Below, piece by piece: positions 1-5,121 of a stretch of DNA of 6,090 bases. Made by a program: the position numbers and the translations under genes. The DNA lies in contig DMWU01000245.1 in assembly GCA_003483125.1 (NCBI GenBank), positions 1 through 6,090 on the forward strand, in the 5' to 3' direction. The stretch is from Erythrobacter sp. (GTDB taxonomy: Bacteria; Pseudomonadota; Alphaproteobacteria; Sphingomonadales; Sphingomonadaceae). Numbering within the stretch: the stretch's first letter is position 1; the number at the start of each line of letters is the position of its first letter. Below the pieces are notes generated by a model. The model made no database searches. It saw only the letters and a program-made list of their open reading frames with translations, and was not told the DNA's origin.

Positions 1-1148
1 CCCCCCTTACCAAGGCAGCTCGTGGAGATTTCAACAACACGGCCGGCGCCGCTCTGGGTGCCTGGTCGATCAAGGCCGCGGTTGAGCGGGCCGGAGTTGA
101 AGGCGGTGAAGTAGACGATGTAATTATGGGCTGTGCGGTGCAGCAGGGCTCAACTGGCGGCAATGTGGCGCGGCTTTCAGCTCTGCGTGCTGGGTTGCCA
201 GTAAGCGTTCCGGCCATGACAATCGACCGTCAGTGCTCATCGGGTCTGATGACGATTGCAACTGCAGCGAAGCAGGTGCTCGTCGACAATATGGACGTCT
301 GCGTCGCCGGCGGCGTCGAGAGTATTTCAAAGGTTAGCGGCGGCGGCAAGCTGTTCATCGAACCTGACCGCGAACTGCTCGAGATGCATCCCGATATCTA
401 CATGCCAATGATCGGCACAGCGGAAGTTGTTGCAAAGCGCTACGATATCAGTCGCGAGTATCAGGACGAGTATTCGCTGCAGTCCCAGCAGCGTACTGCC
501 GCCGCCCAGGAGGCTGGCAAGTTTGACGACGAAATCATTGCCTGCACCACAAAGATGGCCGTGATGGACAAGGAAACTAAGGAAGTTTCATTTCAAGAAG
601 TCACTGCCGATCGCGACGATTGCAACCGTCCCAATACAACCTTGGAGGGATTGGCGAGCCTCAAACCTGTGATGGGCGAGGGCCATTGCATCACCGCCGG
701 CAATGCAAGCCAGCTCAGCGATGGATCATCGGCCTGCGTGGTCATGGAAGCCAAAGTTGCAGAGCAGCGAGGCCTCGAGCCGCTTGGCCGCTATGTAGGC
801 ATGGCTGTGGCGGGTACAGAGCCTGACGAAATGGGCATTGGCCCGGTTTATGCTATTCCTAAATTGCTTGAGCGCAATGACCTCAAGATGGACGATATCG
901 GACTGTGGGAATTGAATGAGGCATTTGCCGTCCAGGTTCTCTATTGTCGTGACAAACTGGGAATTCCCAACGAGTTGCTCAACGTCAATGGTGGTTCGAT
1001 CTCGATTGGGCACCCCTTCGGCATGACTGGCGCGCGCTGCGTCGGCCACGCCTTGATCGAAGGCAAGCGCCGCGGAGTTAAGTACGCTATCGTCACCATG
1101 TGCGTTGGTGGCGGCATGGGCGCTGCGGGCCTGTTTGAAGTTCTCTAA
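1..1148 (+). CDS. Thiolase (acetyl-CoA C-acyltransferase), 5' partial
   Basis: Thiolase-family enzyme that joins or cleaves acyl-CoA and acetyl-CoA in beta-oxidation or acetoacetyl-CoA metabolism; cytosolic. The frame is open from the left edge (first full codon at 3, reading PLTKAARGDF, the usual continuation of a thiolase 'RTP' start), giving 381 visible residues. Families run about 390-400, so roughly a dozen residues are missing. All catalytic elements are seen: nucleophilic Cys in DRQCSSG (codon at 234-236), the NEAF motif near 915, the catalytic His in GHPFGMTGAR (1011-1013), and the second catalytic Cys in the C-terminal CVGGGMG motif (1101-1103). It ends with TAA at 1146-1148, sharing one base with the next gene's ATG. 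The sequence does not separate degradative (FadA/AtoB-like) from biosynthetic (PhaA-like) roles, so no symbol is given. The ATG at 126 is internal and is not the start. Confidence 0.95.
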   Translation, partial: PLTKAARGDFNNTAGAALGAWSIKAAVERAGVEGGEVDDVIMGCAVQQGSTGGNVARLSALRAGLPVSVPAMTIDRQCSSGLMTIATAAKQVLVDNMDVCVAGGVESISKVSGGGKLFIEPDRELLEMHPDIYMPMIGTAEVVAKRYDISREYQDEYSLQSQQRTAAAQEAGKFDDEIIACTTKMAVMDKETKEVSFQEVTADRDDCNRPNTTLEGLASLKPVMGEGHCITAGNASQLSDGSSACVVMEAKVAEQRGLEPLGRYVGMAVAGTEPDEMGIGPVYAIPKLLERNDLKMDDIGLWELNEAFAVQVLYCRDKLGIPNELLNVNGGSISIGHPFGMTGARCVGHALIEGKRRGVKYAIVTMCVGGGMGAAGLFEVL

Positions 1149-1729
1149 TGAGGCTAAGAAAACCTCGTATCGAGCCGCTCGATCTTGATCGGCTCGACGA
1201 GGCGCAGCGAGAGGTGCTGGCACCTTTCGCCAATCCGGATAACAAGGTTGGCGGCGGCAAGGTGCTCAACATCTTCCGCACGCTGGCCCATGCGCCCAAA
1301 GCGCTGACCGGATTTCTTGCCTGGGGCAATTATGTCCTTTCCCGCCGCAACAGCCTGGGCGCACGTGAGCGCGAGCTTGTGATCCTGCGTACCGGATGGA
1401 ATTGTCGGTCAGGCTATGAGTTTGCACAGCACAAGCGGATCGGTCTGGTCTGCGGTTTGACCGATGAAGAGATCGAACGGGTCAAGCAAGGCCCGGATGC
1501 AGAGGGCTGGAGTACAATCGAGAGCGCCATGTTACGTGCCACCGATGAGCTGGTGAGCGATCATTTTGTTAGCGACAAGACTTGGGCTGCGCTCGCAGAA
1601 CTAGGCGATAAGGCCCGCATGGATATCGTTTTTACCGTCGGGCAGTACACGCAGGTCTCGATGATGCTGAACAGTTTCGGCGTTCAGCTAGAGGAAGGCG
1701 ACGCACCCGATCCCGACCTTTGTAGCTAG
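1148..1729 (+). CDS. Carboxymuconolactone decarboxylase (CMD/AhpD-fold) family protein
   Basis: A 193-residue all-helical CMD-family protein, recognised by the block RERELVILRTGWNCRSGYEF followed by AQH at residues 73-95. In AhpD the active site is a Glu, then CxxC, then His. Aligning on His95 here keeps the Glu (E76) and His but places Ser88 and Glu91 where the two cysteines would be. The only nearby cysteine, C86, is out of register. A disulfide-based peroxidase activity is therefore unlikely, and this resembles the large CxxC-less CMD subgroup common in sphingomonads and actinobacteria, whose substrate is mostly unknown. The ATG overlaps the thiolase stop (TAATG) with no strong Shine-Dalgarno of its own, implying translational coupling and one operon. 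It may accompany an acyl-CoA or ring-cleavage pathway with the thiolase (inference). The stop lies 3 bases from the convergent phaZ stop. Confidence 0.9.
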   Translation: MRLRKPRIEPLDLDRLDEAQREVLAPFANPDNKVGGGKVLNIFRTLAHAPKALTGFLAWGNYVLSRRNSLGARERELVILRTGWNCRSGYEFAQHKRIGLVCGLTDEEIERVKQGPDAEGWSTIESAMLRATDELVSDHFVSDKTWAALAELGDKARMDIVFTVGQYTQVSMMLNSFGVQLEEGDAPDPDLCS

Positions 1730-1732
1730 AGC

Positions 1733-2968
1733 CTAGCTGTTCTCTGCAATGAATTCTTCGACCACGGGAGCAACCTTGCCGCGCCATTTGCTGCCGTTGA
1801 AGATGCCGTAATGCCCGGCACCCTCCGCCATGTAATATCGCTTCCTTGAAGCGTTGAGGCCCGTAGCGAGGTCCAGCGCAGCCTTTGTCTGTCCAAGGCC
1901 GGAAATATCGTCTCTTTCCCCCTCGATCGCCAGCAAGGCGGTGTCGCTGATTGCGCCGAGATCCACAATCTCGCCCTTGTGGCGGAACTCGCCATTGGGG
2001 ATCGAATGCTTCTGGAAAACTTCCTCTACAGTCTGGAGGTAGAATTCCGCTGTCATGTCGCAGACGCTGCGATATTCTTCGTAGAAGTCCTTGGTCGCCT
2101 GCGCGCTTTCTTCATCGCCCACAGTCAAATGCTTGAACATCTCGTAATGGCTCATCATGTGGCTACCGAGATTCATGCTCATAAAGCCGGCCAGTTGCAG
2201 GAAACCGGGGTAAACGCGCCTGCCTGCGCCACGATAGCTCATTGGAACGGTCGCGATCACGGAATGGCGGAACCATTCGATCGGCCGCTCCATAGCCAGA
2301 TCGTTGACTGTAGTGGGGGATTCGCGCGTGTCGATCGGCCCACCCATCATTGTGAGCGTTGCGGGGGTCGTCGGATCCTTGTGCAAATTCATCAAGGCGG
2401 TGGCAGCAAATGCGGGGACTGAAGGCTGGCACACGGCCATCATATGCGGCCGGCAACCTTCTGCACCTTCGGCGATGAATTGCGTGAATTCGATCAGATA
2501 GTCGATGTAATCGTCGAGGTCGAAGCGCCCATCGGACAATGGCACCATGCGGGCATCGGCCCAATCTGTTATGTAGACCTCATAAGACTCGACCATGCGT
2601 TCGACAGTGCCACGTAGCAGAGTGGCGTAGTGACCGCTCATAGGTACGATAATCAGTAGCTGCGGCGCATTTTCGGCCAAACCATCGCGGCGGAATTTCT
2701 TCAGGTCGCCAAACGGCTTTGTGAGGACAGTGGATTCGCTAACGCGATAAATCTCACCATCAACCGCGACCAAGTCGATGCCAAATTCGGGCTTGCCCCG
2801 CGGGGCAGTTGCATGCGCAAACACCTCCAGCGCGCTCGCGGCCAGCGAACCTAATCCTAGATAGCCTAGGGGGTTGGCCTGCTTGGTCAACATTTCAGCG
2901 CTGACTGTGGCCCAAGCGCTTGCGCTATTCAGCCAAGAGCGTTGCAATTCATAAGCGTGGTAGAGCAA
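1733..2968 (-). CDS. phaZ: Intracellular polyhydroxyalkanoate depolymerase PhaZ
   Basis: Alpha/beta-hydrolase-fold enzyme that breaks down the cell's own amorphous PHA (poly-3-hydroxybutyrate) granules, by hydrolysis or CoA thiolysis, to release stored carbon. With the TTG start at 2968-2966 the protein is 411 residues and begins MLYHAYELQRSWL, the normal beginning of this family. The frame continues upstream through ATGs to 3058 (441 residues), but the extra 30 residues are unlike the family and would run over the palindrome at 3046-3060. Catalytic residues in TTG numbering: Cys180 in AVCQPS, Asp353 or 354 in GERDDISG, and His386 in GAGHYGIF. These sit within three positions of Cys183, Asp355 and His388 of Ralstonia eutropha PhaZa1. 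There is no signal peptide, which fits an intracellular enzyme. It is convergent with the CMD gene and divergent from the ABC exporter, so it is probably transcribed alone. Confidence 0.93.
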   Translation of the reverse strand: MLYHAYELQRSWLNSASAWATVSAEMLTKQANPLGYLGLGSLAASALEVFAHATAPRGKPEFGIDLVAVDGEIYRVSESTVLTKPFGDLKKFRRDGLAENAPQLLIIVPMSGHYATLLRGTVERMVESYEVYITDWADARMVPLSDGRFDLDDYIDYLIEFTQFIAEGAEGCRPHMMAVCQPSVPAFAATALMNLHKDPTTPATLTMMGGPIDTRESPTTVNDLAMERPIEWFRHSVIATVPMSYRGAGRRVYPGFLQLAGFMSMNLGSHMMSHYEMFKHLTVGDEESAQATKDFYEEYRSVCDMTAEFYLQTVEEVFQKHSIPNGEFRHKGEIVDLGAISDTALLAIEGERDDISGLGQTKAALDLATGLNASRKRYYMAEGAGHYGIFNGSKWRGKVAPVVEEFIAENS

Positions 2969-2973
2969 GGCAT

Positions 2974-2979
2974 TCCCCT
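2974..2979 (-). promoter_or_regulatory. Ribosome binding site deciding the phaZ TTG start
   Basis: On the minus strand AGGGGA lies 5 bases upstream of the TTG at 2968-2966, a good Shine-Dalgarno at standard spacing. The in-frame ATGs farther upstream (3058 and 3037) have no purine-rich site before them. Together with the family N-terminus starting at this TTG, this fixes the likely start. Confidence 0.7.
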
Positions 2980-3045
2980 GATTGCGACCAAATGAGGCAC
3001 CTCTTCCCGGGCGCTTGATCGCCACTGATGACGGCATGTGGTCGA

Positions 3046-3060
3046 TTGTGCAATGCACAA
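3046..3060. promoter_or_regulatory. Perfect 15-bp inverted repeat, candidate operator
   Basis: TTGTGCA-A-TGCACAA is a perfect dyad with 7-bp arms and one central base, typical in size and symmetry for a dimeric helix-turn-helix repressor. It lies about 80 bases upstream of the phaZ TTG and about 70 upstream of the exporter ATG. The PHA-responsive repressor PhaR of alphaproteobacteria is known to bind TGC-rich dyads near PHA genes, and this site contains TGCA on each side of its centre. A PhaR assignment is therefore plausible but is inference. The arms are too short, and lack a following T-run, for a terminator. Confidence 0.5.
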
Positions 3061-3128
3061 AAGAAAAAAATCATGTCATGAGGCGGGCATGGTGGATTTT
3101 GTCCGCAGTGATCGCTACCTCCGGGGCA

Positions 3129-4094
3129 ATGGAAGACGAAGCAGAAAACTCCGGGTCACCTACGCTAGCTCCGCAATCACAGTCAGTAGATCGCGAAGAG
3201 GCGCCCAAGGCAAAAACGATTGGCCCGCTCAAAATGGTATATAGCGCCGCAGCAAACTACCCGACGCAGATCCTACTGGCATTCGTAGCATTGCTGACCA
3301 CGGCCGGCGCGACGCTGGCTATTCCCTGGCGTTTCAAGGTGATTATTGACGAGGCATTCAGCGGTACAGCCGGGCCAGAGCAGATCGCCCATGCCTTCCA
3401 ATATCTCTTGATGATCGTGCTTGTGCTGGGCCTCGGCACTGCTTTGCGGTTCTATTTCGTAAGCTGGGTTGGTGAGAGAGTGGTGGCCGATATCCGGGCC
3501 AAGGTACAGCGCAACCTACTGCGCCTCACACCGGCATTCTATGAAGAGAATAGCCCCAGGGAAATTTCGAGCCGAATGACAAGCGATACGGCGATTATCG
3601 AACAGGTGGTGGGCACCACCGTGTCGGTTGCTCTGCGCAATACGCTCACTGCCATTGGCGGTACTGCATTGCTGCTCTATCTGGCGCCATCGCTAACCAT
3701 CGGATTGCTGATCGGGATCCCGGTTGTGATCCTTCCGATAATGATTTTTGGCCGTCGAATCCGGTCAATCTCGCGCACAAGCCAGGATCGCGTTGCCGAT
3801 GTTGGCGCGACTGTCACCGAAGTGCTTTCTTCGATGAAAATCGTTCAGGCCTTTGGGCAAGAGAGGCGAGAGGGCGATCGTTTCGGCGAAGTGGTCGAGC
3901 GGACCTTTGCCACGGCCAAGCGGCGCATCCTGTTGCGTGCGCTGATGACCTCCATAGTCATTGTGCTCATCTTCGGTGGGATCACCATAGTAATGTGGCG
4001 CGGCGCGCTGGCGGTATCCGCAGGCGCGATTTCGGGCGGTACGATAGCTGCTTTTGTCATTACCGGCGGTTTGGTCGCGGGCTCTTTCGGTTAG
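3129..4094 (+). CDS. ABC exporter transmembrane domain fragment (upstream of TAG)
   Basis: 321 residues ending at TAG 4092-4094. After a hydrophilic, acidic N-terminus of about 40 residues, six hydrophobic segments can be picked out near residues 45-66, 88-113, 165-184, 187-207, 268-290 and 300-320, matching the six helices of an ABC type-1 exporter membrane domain. Between them lie the cytoplasmic extensions, including WVGERVVADIRAKVQRNLL and the coupling-helix stretch SSMKIVQAFGQE. The stop falls directly after helix six, so this piece alone is a complete membrane domain without an ATPase. The start is uncertain. ATG 3129 (MEDEAENS) gives a family-like N-terminus but only a weak G-rich site upstream. 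ATG 3078 is the alternative. The longest frame, from 2982, overlaps phaZ and its ribosome site and is unlikely. Confidence 0.8.
   Translation: MEDEAENSGSPTLAPQSQSVDREEAPKAKTIGPLKMVYSAAANYPTQILLAFVALLTTAGATLAIPWRFKVIIDEAFSGTAGPEQIAHAFQYLLMIVLVLGLGTALRFYFVSWVGERVVADIRAKVQRNLLRLTPAFYEENSPREISSRMTSDTAIIEQVVGTTVSVALRNTLTAIGGTALLLYLAPSLTIGLLIGIPVVILPIMIFGRRIRSISRTSQDRVADVGATVTEVLSSMKIVQAFGQERREGDRFGEVVERTFATAKRRILLRALMTSIVIVLIFGGITIVMWRGALAVSAGAISGGTIAAFVITGGLVAGSFG
4092..4094 (+). other. In-frame TAG separating exporter membrane and ATPase domains
   Basis: The TAG is the only stop in an otherwise open 611-codon frame and is followed by CTG ACA. No ATG or GTG start occurs in frame between it and the ATPase domain proper. 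The first usable codon is TTG at 4146, without a Shine-Dalgarno, so efficient restart of translation looks unlikely. Confidence 0.85.
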
Positions 4095-4145
4095 CTGACA
4101 GAAGTCTATGGAGACCTGCTGCGCGGCGCAGGCGCTGCGAGCCGC

Positions 4146-4964
4146 TTGAGCGAACTGCTGCACGCGCGGCCCAAAATCAGTCCACCCGAACGCCCGGAAC
4201 AATTGCCAAGCCCCGCACGCGGCAGCCTCTCATTTCGGAATGTCACCTTTCGGTATCCCACGCGACCCGAAGTGGCCGCGCTTAAGGATTTCACATTAGA
4301 GGTGGAGCCTGGCGAAACTGTGGCCATTGTCGGACCGTCTGGCGCAGGCAAGTCGACCATTTTCCAGTTGGTCGAGCGCTTTTACGATCCGCAGGCAGGC
4401 ACGATCAGGCTTGATGGCGTGCCGCTGACCAAGGCGGATCCCGCCGATATTCGCCAGCGCATTGCATTTGTTCCGCAGGACGGCGTGCTGTTCAGCGCCA
4501 ATGCGCGCGACAATCTGCGTTACGGTCGTTGGGATGCGAGCGATGAGGAAATCTGGGAGGCTGCTCGCGCCGCCAATGCCGAGAGTTTCCTGCGCAACCT
4601 GCCCAAGGGACTTGATACCTTCCTGGGCGAGAGCGGCACACGGCTTTCGGGCGGTCAACAGCAGCGTGTTGCAATTGCACGCGCGCTGCTGCGCGATTCG
4701 CCGATCCTGTTACTGGATGAGGCGACCAGCGCGCTAGATGCCGAGAGTGAACTCTTGGTGCAGCAGGCTCTCGATGGCTTGATGGCCAATCGCACCACAC
4801 TGGTAATCGCGCATAGGCTGGCGACTGTTCGCAAGGCGGACCGTATCGTCGTGCTCGATGAAGGCCGCATAGTCGAACAGGGCACGCATCGCCAATTGAC
4901 CGACCAGGGTGGGCTTTATGCGCGTCTCGCGAGCCTGCAATTCGCTGCGACCGAGGCAGCCTGA
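4146..4964 (+). CDS. ABC exporter ATP-binding domain fragment (downstream of TAG)
   Basis: The nucleotide-binding half, in the same frame as the membrane domain. The first possible start after the stop is TTG 4146, giving 272 residues ending at TGA 4962-4964; homologous sequence actually begins right after the stop at 4095. All ATPase motifs are present in order (272-residue numbering): aromatic A-loop region FRYPTRPEV near 36, Walker [10 protein letters not shown] 63-71, Q-loop Gln111 in FVPQDGVLF, signature LSGGQ 167-171, Walker B ILLLDE 187-192 with catalytic Glu192, D-loop SALD 195-198, and switch His223 in IAHRL. A complete, apparently functional ATPase domain is therefore encoded. Whether it is made as a separate subunit, by readthrough, or not at all cannot be read from the sequence. 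No ribosome site precedes the TTG. Confidence 0.8.
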   Translation: MSELLHARPKISPPERPEQLPSPARGSLSFRNVTFRYPTRPEVAALKDFTLEVEPGETVAIVGPSGAGKSTIFQLVERFYDPQAGTIRLDGVPLTKADPADIRQRIAFVPQDGVLFSANARDNLRYGRWDASDEEIWEAARAANAESFLRNLPKGLDTFLGESGTRLSGGQQQRVAIARALLRDSPILLLDEATSALDAESELLVQQALDGLMANRTTLVIAHRLATVRKADRIVVLDEGRIVEQGTHRQLTDQGGLYARLASLQFAATEAA

Positions 4965-5121
4965 AGCGGCGAGATTCGAATTGGAAATCGATCAAGCCGC
5001 AACCAAATCCGATAAATGGCAGCACGCAGCAGCGAATGTAGGCTAGGCAAATTGCGATTTTTGGGTCCGCGCGCAACCGGCGCGGAACGCGAAGTGGGAA
5101 TTCTTGAGAGGAAAATCCAAT
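4965..5121 (+). promoter_or_regulatory. Intergenic region before the M13 peptidase gene
   Basis: 157 non-coding bases that should hold the exporter terminator and/or the peptidase promoter. I see no convincing -35/-10 pair and no classical hairpin-plus-T-run terminator. Present are one GATTC (GANTC, the CcrM methylation site of alphaproteobacteria) at 4973-4977, a GC-rich hairpin at 5067-5085, and AGAGGA at 5107-5112, nine bases before the ATG, acting as the peptidase ribosome site. Confidence 0.4.
5067..5085. repeat. GC-rich stem-loop in the leader of the M13 peptidase gene
   Basis: CCGCGC and GCGCGG (5067-5072 and 5080-5085) pair perfectly as a 6-bp all-GC stem with a 7-base loop. No T-run follows on either strand, so it is not a standard intrinsic terminator. 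It may be an mRNA leader structure, a protein site, or chance in GC-rich DNA. Confidence 0.35.

Larger units (their letters stand above)
2969..3128. promoter_or_regulatory. Divergent promoter region of phaZ and the ABC exporter
   Basis: About 160 bases between the two proposed starts must hold the promoters of both divergent genes. It contains the inverted repeat at 3046-3060, an A-rich tract at 3057-3070 and a smaller palindrome at 3071-3081. On the + strand, TTGTGC (3046-3051), 17 bases and AATCAT (3069-3074) form a weak -35/-10-like pair. If real, it would put the left box inside the palindrome, so a protein bound there would block transcription of the exporter. On the minus strand TTGCAC inside the same palindrome could be a -35 for phaZ, but no good -10 follows. 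The region is assigned by position; the individual boxes are guesses. Confidence 0.5.
3129..4964 (+). pseudogene. ABC exporter half-transporter (MsbA/ABCB type) interrupted by one in-frame TAG
   Basis: Reading through TAG at 4092-4094 gives a single uninterrupted 611-codon frame, the normal length (about 590-610) of a fused membrane-domain plus ATPase-domain exporter. No base is inserted or deleted: before the stop the frame reads ...LVAGSFG and after it [18 protein letters not shown], the usual linker of this family. In relatives the position is often Gln, so a CAG-to-TAG change is the simplest explanation (inference). The codon could be a genuine nonsense mutation, a base-call error, or a codon that is read through. 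Both domains otherwise look well conserved, with every ATPase motif intact, which argues for a recent event or an error and against old decay. Such exporters work as homodimers or heterodimers pumping lipids or hydrophobic compounds out of the cytoplasm or inner membrane leaflet; the substrate cannot be told. Confidence 0.75.

Noticed and set aside
124..330. A minus-strand frame with an arginine run near its start
   Set aside because: It is the antisense of GCC/GGC-rich thiolase codons (about 300-330), with no other support.
126..1148. A complete thiolase starting at ATG 126
   Set aside because: Homologous thiolase sequence continues in frame to the left edge, so the gene is truncated by the window.
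726..1223. A 165-codon minus-strand open frame across the thiolase/CMD junction
   Set aside because: It is antisense to the end of the thiolase and the start of the CMD gene, with no family resemblance; a shadow.
3046..3060. The palindrome as a transcription terminator
   Set aside because: With one base between the arms it cannot form a proper RNA hairpin loop, there is no T-run after it on the + strand, and it lies between divergent starts, not after a gene.
2982..3128. N-terminal extension of the ABC exporter from ATG 2982
   Set aside because: It would overlap the phaZ upstream region and read through the palindrome, and the extra residues are unlike the family. ATG 3078 is left as a weaker alternative to 3129.
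4092..4094. TAG read as pyrrolysine or another recoding
   Set aside because: No pyl genes or recoding element are seen, and such use is not expected in an alphaproteobacterium. A nonsense change or base error is simpler.
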